Assembly (NCBI RefSeq): GCF_003116035.1
Contig: NZ_LGQW01000015.1
Coordinates: 3,248,877-3,301,647, forward strand
Direction of reading: 5' to 3'
Origin: Azospirillum sp. TSH64
GTDB lineage: Bacteria; Pseudomonadota; Alphaproteobacteria; Azospirillales; Azospirillaceae
DNA: 52,771 nucleotides
Translations under genes and position numbers: made by a program
Shown: in pieces, positions 1-7,616 of the stretch
Layout: each line of letters starts with the position of its first letter
How positions within the stretch are numbered: the stretch's first letter is position 1
Notes under the pieces: model-generated
The model's database searches: none
What the model was told of the DNA's origin: nothing
Seen by the model: only the letters and a program-made list of their open reading frames with translations

Positions 1-42
1 GTTGTAGTCGACCACTCGCTTAACGGGGACGAGGACTTTCAT
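1..42 (-). CDS. etfB: Electron transfer flavoprotein beta subunit, N-terminus only (partial)
   Basis: Reading leftwards from an ATG at 42, the first 14 codons give MKVLVPVKRVVDYN and run off the window edge. This is the highly characteristic start of the ETF beta subunit, which with EtfA shuttles electrons from acyl-CoA and other dehydrogenases to ETF-quinone oxidoreductase. It lies downstream of, and on the same strand as, the cobalamin adenosyltransferase gene, an order I recall as common in alphaproteobacteria. Only 14 residues are visible, so the call rests on the N-terminal signature and context. Confidence 0.75.
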   Translation of the reverse strand, partial: MKVLVPVKRVVDYN

Positions 43-229
43 AACTCACCCTGGCTGCTGAGCGCGCGCCTGTTACGGCGAACACCGCGAAAATTGCTGT
101 GGTTGCGAACGGACCATAGGATCTGGAAATACCACTGTCAATGACGCGCCGGACGCGCGGGCGGCCTCATATGCCGCCCCGGTTGTCGCGGCAGGGGAGA
201 CCGCACGGTGTCAATCGGAATGCGCACGC

Positions 230-799
230 TCAGCGGTTGGCTCCGGGCACCCACAGCACGTCGTCCGCCCCGTTGCGGTTCACCACCCGGCTCAGCACGA
301 ACAGATGGTCCGACAGCCGGTTGACGTATTTCAGCGCCGCCGCTGTCACCGGCTCGTGCCGTGCCAGATCGGTCATCAGCCGTTCCGCCCGGCGCACCAC
401 GGTGCGGGCCAGATGCAGATGGGCCGCGGCCGGCGAGCCGCCGGGCAGGATGAAGGAGGTCAGCGGCGCCAGGCCAGCGTTCATCGCATCGATCTCCGCC
501 TCCAGCCGGTCGACCTGGGCCTGCACGATGCGCAGCGGCGGGTATTTCGGCTCCTCCTCCTCCGGCGTGCAGAGGTCGGCGCCCAGATCGAACAGGTCGT
601 TCTGGATGCGGCCGAGCATGGCGTCGGCATCCGGCCAGTCCCGCATGTGCAGGCGGGCCATGCCGATGACGGCGTTCGCCTCGTCCACCGTGCCGTAGGC
701 GGCGACGCGGCGGTCGCCCTTCGGCACCCGGCTGCCGTCGCCGAGCGAGGTTTCGCCGGCGTCGCCGCCGCGCGTGTAGATCTTGGTCAGCTTTACCAT
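230..799 (-). CDS. pduO: PduO-type ATP:cob(I)alamin adenosyltransferase
   Basis: A 189-residue protein, full length for the PduO/MMAB family, which transfers the adenosyl group of ATP to cob(I)alamin to make coenzyme B12. The N-terminal TRGGDAGETSLGDG segment (about residues 9-22) is the family's ATP-binding loop. YGTVDEANAVIG and the later RRAERLM and NRLSDHLFVLSR stretches are the conserved helices of the trimeric bundle. The gene sits between a small membrane-protein gene and etfB on the same strand, with 10-15 bp to the upstream gene, so it is probably cotranscribed with it. Family assignment is firm; the symbol is by family convention. Confidence 0.92.
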   Translation of the reverse strand: MVKLTKIYTRGGDAGETSLGDGSRVPKGDRRVAAYGTVDEANAVIGMARLHMRDWPDADAMLGRIQNDLFDLGADLCTPEEEEPKYPPLRIVQAQVDRLEAEIDAMNAGLAPLTSFILPGGSPAAAHLHLARTVVRRAERLMTDLARHEPVTAAALKYVNRLSDHLFVLSRVVNRNGADDVLWVPGANR

Positions 800-809
800 G
801 GGGGAACAG

Positions 810-1004
810 TCAGCCTTGGGTCAGGATGGCGAGGACGAACAGCAGCAGGGCCGCACCCTGGAGCATCACGCGCAGCCGCATCGCCTTGTTGGAGCGGCGC
901 GGGTCGCCCCGTCCGCCGCGGGCCATGAAGAAGAGGCCGACGAACAGCGAGCCGACCACCGCCAGCATCGCCATGACCATCAGGATGGGGAAGAGAGTCT
1001 GCAT
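810..1004 (-). CDS. Small two-helix membrane protein (HIG1-like)
   Basis: A 64-residue protein from the ATG at 1004; a GTG at 1013 would add MSP. It has two hydrophobic helices, about residues 4-25 (FPILMVMAMLAVVGSLFVGL) and 42-60 (LQGAALLLFVLAIL), separated by a basic loop, RGGRGDPRRSNKAMRLR. This layout matches the short twin-transmembrane proteins with a HIG1-type domain found in alphaproteobacteria next to cobalamin adenosyltransferase. In mitochondria HIG1 proteins assist respiratory complexes; a similar role here is only inference. It is probably the first gene of the unit leading to pduO and etfB. Confidence 0.7.
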   Translation of the reverse strand: MQTLFPILMVMAMLAVVGSLFVGLFFMARGGRGDPRRSNKAMRLRVMLQGAALLLFVLAILTQG

Positions 1005-1139
1005 GGGGCTCACTATATCCCAGCATCCGGCCCGCGCCTATGGCGACGGAATCGGGACTTGGGGTAATCACCCGGTTGCCAAAGCCGTTGGACTGCATAC
1101 AGTGCGCGGCTGCGGGGCCGAGGAAAAGTTGGACCCGTT

Positions 1140-2627
1140 ATGACTTTGGAGAAGCAGGCGATGCAGCGGCGGACTTTCCTGAAGACGGCCCTGAAGGCGA
1201 CCGCGGCCACCGCGGCCGGCGCCGGCGCCCTGGCGGTGCTGGGCCGCGAGACCGTCCAGGCCGCTCCGGGTGCTGCCGGTGCCGTTGTCCCGTCGGTGTC
1301 CTTCCCGATGGACTTCCTGTGGGGCGTCTCCACCTCCAGCTACCAGATCGAGGGCGCCGTCGCCGAGGATGGGCGGGGGCCCAGCGTCTGGGACACCTAC
1401 AGCCATTCCTTCGGGCGGATCGCCAACGGCGACACCGGCGACGTGGCCTGCGACCATTACCACCGCTATGCCGAGGATGTGGATCTGATGGCGAAGGCCG
1501 GGATGAAGGCCTACCGCTTCTCCATCGCCTGGCCGCGGGTGATGCCGCAGGGCACCGGGGCGGTGAACGCCAAGGGGCTGGACTTCTACGACCGGCTGAC
1601 CGACACGCTGCTGGCCAAGGGCATCCAGCCCTGGCCCTGCCTGTTCCATTGGGACCTGCCGCAGGCGTTGCAGGACAAGGGCGGCTGGACCAACCGCGAC
1701 ATCGCCGGCTGGTTCACCGACTACGCGCTGGCGGTGACCGCCCGGCTGGGCGACCGCGCCCGCAACTGGGCGATGCTGAACGAGCCGTCGGTGGTCGCCA
1801 TCTTCGGCCACGGCACCGGCGGGCATGCGCCGGGCCTGACCGGCCGGCAGAACTGCCTGAAGGCGATCCACCACCAGAACCTCGCCCAGGGCACGGCGCT
1901 GGCGGCGCTGCGCCAGGCCGGCGGCAAGAACTGGCGGCTCGGTACCGTGCTGTCGCTCCAGCCGTCCTGGCCGGTCGGCGGTCTCGACTCGAACTATCCC
2001 GCCTCGCTGATGTGGGACGCGCTGTGGAACCGCTCCTGCCTGGATCCGCTGTTCAAGGGCCGTTTCCCCGAGCAGCTGGAGGCCGAATTCACCCGCATCG
2101 CCAAGCCCGACGATCTGGCCCGCATCAAGCAGCCGGTCGATTTCCTCGGCGTCAATTACTACAGCCGCATGCACCAGCAGCCCGACCCGCAGGGGCTGTT
2201 CGGCACCGGCTACGGCTCCGCCCCCGAGGGCACGCGCAAGACCGGCATGGAATGGCCGGTCGAGCCGGACGGGCTCAGCGAGATCCTGGCCGAGCTGCAG
2301 GAGAAATACGGCAACCCGCCGGTCTATGTGACGGAGAACGGCGCCGATTACCCCGACAGCGTCGGCCCGAACGGCCGGGTCGAGGACCGCGACCGCATCG
2401 CCTACCTGCGCGACCATCTGCTGGCCGCCGCCAAGTCGATCGACGAGGGCTGCAACCTCAAGGGCTACATGGCCTGGACCCTGCTGGACAATTTCGAATG
2501 GTCGGAGGGCTACCGCCGCCATTTCGGCCTTGTCCAGGTCGACCGCAAGACGCTGGCCCGCACGCCGAAGGCCAGCTACGACTGGTACGCCTCGGTCATC
2601 CGCAACAACGCGGTTCCGCTGGTCTGA
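1140..2627 (+). CDS. Glycoside hydrolase family 1 beta-glucosidase with Tat signal
   Basis: A 495-residue GH1 enzyme that hydrolyses beta-glucosides and related beta-glycosides with retention. The acid/base glutamate is in WAMLNEPSVV and the nucleophile glutamate is in VYVTENGAD. The family N-terminal signature FLWGVSTSSYQIEGA and the aglycone-site motif DNFEWSEGY are also present. The N-terminus has a twin-arginine signal, QRRTFLK, followed by an Ala/Gly-rich hydrophobic stretch, so the folded enzyme is probably exported by Tat. This is less usual, since many bacterial GH1 enzymes are cytoplasmic. A second ATG at 1161 (MQRRTFLK) is an equally plausible start and keeps the signal. Confidence 0.92.
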   Translation: MTLEKQAMQRRTFLKTALKATAATAAGAGALAVLGRETVQAAPGAAGAVVPSVSFPMDFLWGVSTSSYQIEGAVAEDGRGPSVWDTYSHSFGRIANGDTGDVACDHYHRYAEDVDLMAKAGMKAYRFSIAWPRVMPQGTGAVNAKGLDFYDRLTDTLLAKGIQPWPCLFHWDLPQALQDKGGWTNRDIAGWFTDYALAVTARLGDRARNWAMLNEPSVVAIFGHGTGGHAPGLTGRQNCLKAIHHQNLAQGTALAALRQAGGKNWRLGTVLSLQPSWPVGGLDSNYPASLMWDALWNRSCLDPLFKGRFPEQLEAEFTRIAKPDDLARIKQPVDFLGVNYYSRMHQQPDPQGLFGTGYGSAPEGTRKTGMEWPVEPDGLSEILAELQEKYGNPPVYVTENGADYPDSVGPNGRVEDRDRIAYLRDHLLAAAKSIDEGCNLKGYMAWTLLDNFEWSEGYRRHFGLVQVDRKTLARTPKASYDWYASVIRNNAVPLV

Positions 2628-2649
2628 GGGCGGCGTTAAACTGCCGGCC

Positions 2650-3090
2650 ATGCCGACGCCCCGCCCGCAACAGCCGACCCGTTTCGCCATCCAGAAGGCG
2701 CGCGGCAAGGGCTGGAAGACGCTGGAGGTCGGGGAGGAGCTGGCCCATGCCAAGGCGCGCTTCGACCGGATGGTCGGCGTCAACCCGCGGGCCTATTTCC
2801 GGCTGATCCAGCTCGATTACAACGCCGACTCCGGCTATGAGGGCATGGAGTTCAACTGGACGCTGATCGAGCTGTACGACCCGACCCAAGGCGGCCGGGT
2901 CAGGCCGGAAGCCAAGCCGGTTTCGGCCAAGCCCGTCCCGCCCAAGCCTGGTCCGACGGCCCCGCGCAAACCGACGGACAGGCGCAGGGCCGGGGAAGCC
3001 GTCGCGTTGCCGCTGCGCATCTATCTGGCGGTGATCCTGATCGGCACGCTGGCGGGCGTCCTCGCCTATCTGCACTTCGCCGGAAGATAA
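2650..3090 (+). CDS. Hypothetical protein with C-terminal membrane anchor
   Basis: A 146-residue protein starting at the ATG 22 bp after the beta-glucosidase stop. An N-terminal soluble part (residues 1-80) includes FDRMVGVNPRAYFRLIQLDYN. A Lys/Pro-rich linker follows (VSAKPVPPKPGPTAPRKPTD), then one hydrophobic helix at the end, IYLAVILIGTLAGVLAYLHF. The shape suggests a tail-anchored inner-membrane protein with the body in the cytoplasm. I do not recognise the N-terminal domain. An in-frame ATG at 2530 lies inside the beta-glucosidase gene and is unlikely to be used. Confidence 0.7.
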   Translation: MPTPRPQQPTRFAIQKARGKGWKTLEVGEELAHAKARFDRMVGVNPRAYFRLIQLDYNADSGYEGMEFNWTLIELYDPTQGGRVRPEAKPVSAKPVPPKPGPTAPRKPTDRRRAGEAVALPLRIYLAVILIGTLAGVLAYLHFAGR

Positions 3091-3094
3091 GCCC

Positions 3095-3421
3095 TCACTC
3101 CGTCGTGTAGCCCTTGCGGCGCATGCACTGGGCGAAGATTTCCTTGCGGTAGCCGAACTGCGGCGTTTCCGGCAGCGGGCGCAGCGGATAGCCGCGCAGG
3201 CGCATGGTGGTGTCCACCTGCTCGGTGCATTCGTCATAGGCGACGGTCGGCACGTCCGGGCTGGCGGTCCATTCGCGGTAGGCGGGCGGGCTGCTGCATC
3301 CGGACAGCAGGGCCAGCGCGGACAGGGCCGCGGACAGGCAGGCCAGCCCCGGCAAGGCTGCCGGGAGTCGCGGGCGTGCGGTGTCGGTCCCGGCCTTGGC
3401 GCCGGTCATGGTCCCGGTCAT
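3095..3421 (-). CDS. Small lipoprotein of unknown function
   Basis: A 108-residue protein. Residues 20-42 form a signal peptide ending in the lipobox LLSGC, so Cys42 would be lipidated and the mature part of about 66 residues placed in the periplasm or outer membrane. The mature part has three cysteines besides the lipid-anchored one counted at DEC and QCM (AYDECTEQVD, IFAQCMRRKGY), in a pattern seen in small proteobacterial lipoproteins. The start at 3421 puts the charged n-region before the hydrophobic core; an ATG at 3409 is also possible. Function unknown. Confidence 0.7.
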   Translation of the reverse strand: MTGTMTGAKAGTDTARPRLPAALPGLACLSAALSALALLSGCSSPPAYREWTASPDVPTVAYDECTEQVDTTMRLRGYPLRPLPETPQFGYRKEIFAQCMRRKGYTTE

Positions 3422-3665
3422 GGCGTGCGTCCTGTTCCTTTTTCGCCCCCGATTTGACGCTACCACGTCCGGCCCTTTCCGATCCATTTTCGCGCACCAT
3501 TTCCGGGAACGCGCCTTTTCGGCAACGCTGCGCGGCTGACAAAGCAGACGCCGAAAAATCGCCGCCGGAAATGCGACGCAATCTGGTAACACGATCTTAG
3601 TCCCCGATTCGGGGGAGTGTCGTGGCTCTGAAGTCGGTCTGATGTCACGGACGGAGGGAGAGGCA

Positions 3666-4637
3666 ATGTCTGGGATTTCGCGGCGGGTGCATGGTGGCGC
3701 CGCGGTGGCGGCAGTGGCACTGGTGGTTTCGGCCCTGACCGTGGGAGCGCCCGGTTCGGCACGGGCCGAGGCGTCGGTCGCCGACATCCAGTGGGCGCAG
3801 ACCATCCTGAAGGACAAGGGCTACAACATCGGCGGCCGGGCCAAGGGCCAGATGACGCCGGAAACCCGGTCCGCGCTCAGCGCCTATCAGAAGTCGGCGG
3901 GCCTTCCCGCCACCGGCAACCTCGACCAGGCCACCATCGCCAAGATGATGGGCGAGCGCGAGAGCAAGGCCGCGCCGACCATGGGCAGCCTGTCCAAGAG
4001 CCAGGTCGGGCAGACCCGCCACGACAAGGAGGTGGCGCCGCGCGCCGCCCCGACCGGCCGGGTCGAATCCGGCAACGAGAGCGTCGGCGGCATGGCCCAG
4101 TTCGGCGGCGCCCCGGTGTCGTCTTCTTCCTCGTCGTCTTCCTCCGCGTCCTCCTCGGCCAGCCACAGCGCGCCCGCCGCAGCTCCGGCGGCCCGCCCGT
4201 CGGCGCCGGCTGCCGCCGCAACATCCAGCGCCACGCCCCAGAGCGCGCCGCGCCCATCGGTCTCCCCATCGGCCAGCGCTGCGTCGAACGCCTCCGAAGG
4301 CCCGACTCCGCAGGCGGCACCGCGCGGGGCGGTGGCGGCGACCACGCCCGACGGCAAGCCGGCCCCGGTCGAGGAAGCGGCGGCGGTCGGCGCCGCCCCG
4401 TCGATCTGGCAGTCCAATGCGGCGCGGGCCGGGGTCGCCGGGCTGATCGCCGCGACGCTGGGCGGCATCGGCTTCGCCTGGTGGCGCAGCGGCCGCGGTG
4501 TCGATCCGCTCAGCCGGAAGCCCGCCGGCGACGACCGGCCGCGCGAAAACCGCGTCGAACCGAGCTTCGGCACCCCCCGCCGCCGCGAGGAGCTGACCAC
4601 CGGCCCGCGCCTGACGGCGGAGGCACGGCGGCGCTGA
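3666..4637 (+). CDS. Exported peptidoglycan-binding protein with Ser/Ala/Pro-rich region and C-terminal membrane helix
   Basis: A 323-residue protein from the ATG at 3666, which follows a strong ribosome site (GGAGGGAGAGG); an upstream ATG at 3642 has none. A signal peptide ends near SARAEA. Residues of about 35-90 form a PG_binding_1 domain (QTILKDKGYNIGGRAKGQMT, ALSAYQKSAGLPATG), which binds cell-wall peptidoglycan. A long low-complexity region follows, including an almost pure Ser/Ala run near 4120-4170. Near the C-terminus is a hydrophobic helix, AGVAGLIAATLGGIGFAWW, followed by a charged tail. It may tie the envelope to the wall. Exact role unknown. Confidence 0.82.
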   Translation: MSGISRRVHGGAAVAAVALVVSALTVGAPGSARAEASVADIQWAQTILKDKGYNIGGRAKGQMTPETRSALSAYQKSAGLPATGNLDQATIAKMMGERESKAAPTMGSLSKSQVGQTRHDKEVAPRAAPTGRVESGNESVGGMAQFGGAPVSSSSSSSSSASSSASHSAPAAAPAARPSAPAAAATSSATPQSAPRPSVSPSASAASNASEGPTPQAAPRGAVAATTPDGKPAPVEEAAAVGAAPSIWQSNAARAGVAGLIAATLGGIGFAWWRSGRGVDPLSRKPAGDDRPRENRVEPSFGTPRRREELTTGPRLTAEARRR

Positions 4638-4659
4638 ACGGCGCCGCGCCCGGGTCCGG

Positions 4660-4884
4660 TCACATCATCATCGGGCAGCCGCCTCCGCCGCAGCCGCCAG
4701 GGCCGCAGGCGGGGGCGGGCTGGGACTTTCCGACGCGCGGCGCCATGATGGCCTTGGCGACCTCGGTGCCGCCGCAGGACGGGCAGGGAATGCCGACGGC
4801 CTTCTTGGCGTCGTAATCGGCCATATTGTCGAACCACTGGTCGAAATCATGGCCGCAGGCGCAGTGCAGGGCGTAGACGATCAT
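4660..4884 (-). CDS. DUF1178 family protein, short form
   Basis: A 74-residue protein starting MIVYALHCACGHDFDQWF, the typical opening of DUF1178 proteins, followed by a CPSCGGT zinc-ribbon-like pair and KAIMAPRVG. Full family members are often about twice this length; here the protein stops soon after the KAIMAP motif, with a Gly/Cys tail CGPGGCGGGGCPMMM that could bind metal. Function of the family is not established. Confidence 0.8.
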   Translation of the reverse strand: MIVYALHCACGHDFDQWFDNMADYDAKKAVGIPCPSCGGTEVAKAIMAPRVGKSQPAPACGPGGCGGGGCPMMM

Positions 4885-4969
4885 CGCGGGAGCCTCGAAA
4901 AGCGGAATTTCGGCCGCTCTTCTAGTCAGCCCTCCGGCGTCCCGCCAGGATCTGCATCAATCGCAAGCG

Positions 4970-5650
4970 TCACCGTGACTCGGTCACTCCCACCCGCGCG
5001 CACATCGACAAGAGCGGGCAGGTTGAGCAGCGCGGCCGTTCGCCGGTACACACCCATTTGCCGAAGGGCACCAGCCGCTCGTTGATCTCGACCCAGTAGC
5101 GTTTCGGCAGCACCGCCAGCAGCGCCGCCATCGTCTTCTCGGGGTTGCGTGCCTGCACGTAGCCCCAGCGGTTGGCGATGCGGTGGACATGGATGTCGAC
5201 CGCCAGCGCCGGGATGCCGAAGCCGACCGCCAGCGTCAGCGCCGCGATCTTCGGCCCCACCCCATGGAAGCGCATCAGCCCGTCCGGCGTGTCGGGCACC
5301 TCGCCGCCCAGCTCCTCGACGATGCGGCGGGACAGCGCGCGGATGTCGCGCGCCTTCGGTTCGGGGAAGGTGGCGCCGTGCAGCAGTTGGACCAGCCGCT
5401 CCTCCGGCTGGGCGGCCATGGCGGCCGGCGTGTCGGCGACGGCGAACAGCCGTTCGGCGACCTCCAGGCTCGTCTCGTCCCGCGTGCGGGCGGAAATCAG
5501 GCTGGCGACCAGCTGCTGGAACGGGGTGGCATAGCCGCGGTCGCGCAGCTCGAACATCGCCGCCTTGGGATAGGGGGCGACCGCGACCCGCAGGCGGCGG
5601 AAGACCTCGTCGATGTCGAAGTCCTGGGATGTCGCGGGCTGTATGCTCAC
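4970..5650 (-). CDS. Endonuclease III family DNA glycosylase (Nth-like)
   Basis: A 226-residue HhH-GPD base-excision repair protein, taking the GTG at 5650 as start. The helix-hairpin-helix is FHGVGPKIA, with the catalytic lysine in the expected place; the conserved aspartate is in LAVDIHVHR. The C-terminus carries the [4Fe-4S] loop with the exact spacing C-x6-C-x2-C-x5-C (CTGERPRCSTCPLLSMC). These are the features of a bifunctional glycosylase/AP lyase acting on oxidised pyrimidines. Sequence such as FELRDRGYATPFQQLVASLI differs from typical E. coli-like Nth, so it may be a paralogue. The start is uncertain; no good ribosome site precedes the GTG. Confidence 0.88.
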   Translation of the reverse strand: MSIQPATSQDFDIDEVFRRLRVAVAPYPKAAMFELRDRGYATPFQQLVASLISARTRDETSLEVAERLFAVADTPAAMAAQPEERLVQLLHGATFPEPKARDIRALSRRIVEELGGEVPDTPDGLMRFHGVGPKIAALTLAVGFGIPALAVDIHVHRIANRWGYVQARNPEKTMAALLAVLPKRYWVEINERLVPFGKWVCTGERPRCSTCPLLSMCARVGVTESR

Positions 5651-5724
5651 GGGAGGCCACCGTCGGGGAACGGGCGGCAACAAGCGCCCGTCCGGTAACC
5701 GGCCAGTCCCCGCTATTGTTCCGC

Positions 5725-6501
5725 CTACAGCGCCTTGATCTGCATCTTGATCGGCCCGTCCGCCCGGCCATGGACGAACTGGTCGACATAGGCGTTGCCC
5801 GAATTGTCGATGTCGCGGGCGTGGCCGGTCCAGATGATCCGGCCCTGGTAGATCATGGCGATGCGGTCGGCGATCTTGCGGGCGGACGCCATGTCGTGGG
5901 TGATGGTGACCGCGGTGGCGCCGAGATCCTTCACGCACTGCACGATCAGCTCGTTGATGACGTCGGCCATGATCGGGTCGAGGCCGGTCGTCGGCTCGTC
6001 GAAGAAGATGATCTCCGGCTCGTCGGCGATGGCGCGGGCGAGGCCGACGCGCTTCTGCATGCCGCCCGACAGCTCCGAGGGCGACAGCTCCGCCACGTCG
6101 GGGGTGAGGCCGACGGCGCCCAGCTTGGCGACGGCGATCTCCTTGGCCTGGGCACGCGGCATATGGGCGCCCTGGATCAGGCCGAAGGCGACGTTCTCCC
6201 ACACCGTCAGGCTGTCGAACAGGGCGGCGCCCTGGAACAGCATGCCGAACTTGTGGAGCAGCTTCTCGCGCTCGCGCGAGCGCAGCCGGGTCGTCTCGAC
6301 GCCGTCGACCTGGATCGAGCCGGAATCCGGCGTCAGCAGGCCGAGGATGCTCTTCAGCATCACCGACTTGCCGGTGCCCGACCCGCCGATGACGACCAGC
6401 GACTCGCCCTTCGCCACCTCCAGGTCGATGCCGTTCAGCACCTTCTTCGGGCCGAAATGCTTGGTGACGTTCTTGAGCGCGATCTTGGGAACGGTTGTCA
6501 T
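5725..6501 (-). CDS. mlaF: MlaF-type ABC transporter ATP-binding protein
   Basis: A 258-residue ATPase of the MlaFEDB type, which drives phospholipid movement between outer and inner membrane to keep outer-membrane lipid asymmetry. Walker A is GGSGTGKS, the signature is LSGGMQKR, and Walker B is IIFFDEPTTGLDP, followed by the switch histidine in ITHD. SGGMQKRVGLARAIA is typical of the Mla/Ttg2 group. The stop of mlaE lies 10 bp upstream, so the two genes form one unit. No MCE-domain substrate-binding gene follows; the next gene downstream is the endonuclease III homologue. Confidence 0.92.
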   Translation of the reverse strand: MTTVPKIALKNVTKHFGPKKVLNGIDLEVAKGESLVVIGGSGTGKSVMLKSILGLLTPDSGSIQVDGVETTRLRSREREKLLHKFGMLFQGAALFDSLTVWENVAFGLIQGAHMPRAQAKEIAVAKLGAVGLTPDVAELSPSELSGGMQKRVGLARAIADEPEIIFFDEPTTGLDPIMADVINELIVQCVKDLGATAVTITHDMASARKIADRIAMIYQGRIIWTGHARDIDNSGNAYVDQFVHGRADGPIKMQIKAL

Positions 6502-6511
6502 GAACTGGCGC

Positions 6512-7288
6512 TCACTTGGTCGAGAAGAAGAGGCCGGTGATCAGGTAGTTCCACACCAGGATCATGATCGAGGCCGACACCACCGCGTTGGTGGTCGCCG
6601 CCCCGACGCCCTGGGCGCCGCCCTTGGAGTGGTAGCCGTGGTAGCAGCCCATCAGCGCGATCAGGAAGCCGAAGATCGCCGCCTTGACCAGGCCGGAGAT
6701 GACGTCGACCGGCTGGAGGAATTCCCAGGTGCGGTTGATGTAGCTGGCGGCGTTGAAGTCCAGCCGGTAGACGCCGACCAGAAAGCCGCCGAACACGCCG
6801 ATGATGTCGGCGACCACCACCAGCAGCGGCACCATGGTCAGCCCGGCGATCAGCCGCGGCGCCACCAGATACTTGTAGGGGTTGGTCGACAGGGTGGACA
6901 GGGCGTCGATCTGCTCGGTCACCCGCATGGTGCCGATCTCCGCCGCCATGGCGGCGCCGATGCGGCCCGCGACCATCAGGCCGGCCAGCACCGGCCCCAG
7001 CTCGCGGGTGATCGACAGCACGACGACGGTGGCGATGGCGCCCTCCGCCTGGAAGCGGGAGAAGCCGCTGTAGCTCTGCAACGCCAGCACCATGCCGGTG
7101 AACAGCGCGGTCAGCCCGACCACCGGCAGCGAATAATAGCCGATGTCGATCATCTGCCGCAGGATCTGGCGCGGATAGAGCGGCGGGCGCACGCAGTGCG
7201 ACAGGGCGGACCCGGTGAACAGGGCAAGGCGTCCGGTCGCTTCCAGGAAGATCAGGAAGGCCCGGCCGGTAGCGGCGAGGAAACCCAT
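6512..7288 (-). CDS. mlaE: MlaE-type ABC transporter permease
   Basis: A 258-residue membrane protein of the MlaE permease family with about five hydrophobic segments. The family motif is SITRELGPVLAGLMVAGRIG, followed by AAEIGTMRVTEQIDAL and NPYKYLVAPRLIA. It would form the channel subunit for the MlaF ATPase encoded immediately downstream. Length is normal for the family. Transcription probably starts in the 316-bp gap to the right. Confidence 0.92.
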   Translation of the reverse strand: MGFLAATGRAFLIFLEATGRLALFTGSALSHCVRPPLYPRQILRQMIDIGYYSLPVVGLTALFTGMVLALQSYSGFSRFQAEGAIATVVVLSITRELGPVLAGLMVAGRIGAAMAAEIGTMRVTEQIDALSTLSTNPYKYLVAPRLIAGLTMVPLLVVVADIIGVFGGFLVGVYRLDFNAASYINRTWEFLQPVDVISGLVKAAIFGFLIALMGCYHGYHSKGGAQGVGAATTNAVVSASIMILVWNYLITGLFFSTK

Positions 7289-7604
7289 CAGTCGGCCCGC
7301 ATCCTTGGTTAGAGACTCGTTTGGGCGATGCGGTCATAGCACCGATGAAGGGCTAGGTCATCCTTGGACTTTGCAGGGGAGGGACGTTGCGGCACCATCT
7401 GGGCTGGTCCGGTCGGCGGTCGCGGCCGCAGCGGCTGGCAGTCCGGGATCTCCGGTCAAGGGGCGGGAAGGGCCGCCCGCACAGCCTCGTAATAATCACA
7501 TCTATTTTCATAGTCGATTCTTATTTGTACGGAAAGCATCATACTCCAGTATAAAGGACTAAGCTGCAGCCGGCCATTTTCCGTCACTTCTACACAAGAG
7601 CATC
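7289..7604. other. Intergenic gap between divergent mlaE and a GGDEF gene
   Basis: This 316-bp stretch has no credible gene. The left part is GC-rich. The right part, about 7485-7600, turns clearly AT-rich (AATAATCACATCTATTTTCA) and is the likely promoter of the diguanylate cyclase gene; the mlaE promoter should be in the left part. I could not place -35 and -10 boxes with confidence. Confidence 0.4.
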
Positions 7605-7616
7605 GTGGGCTACGCC

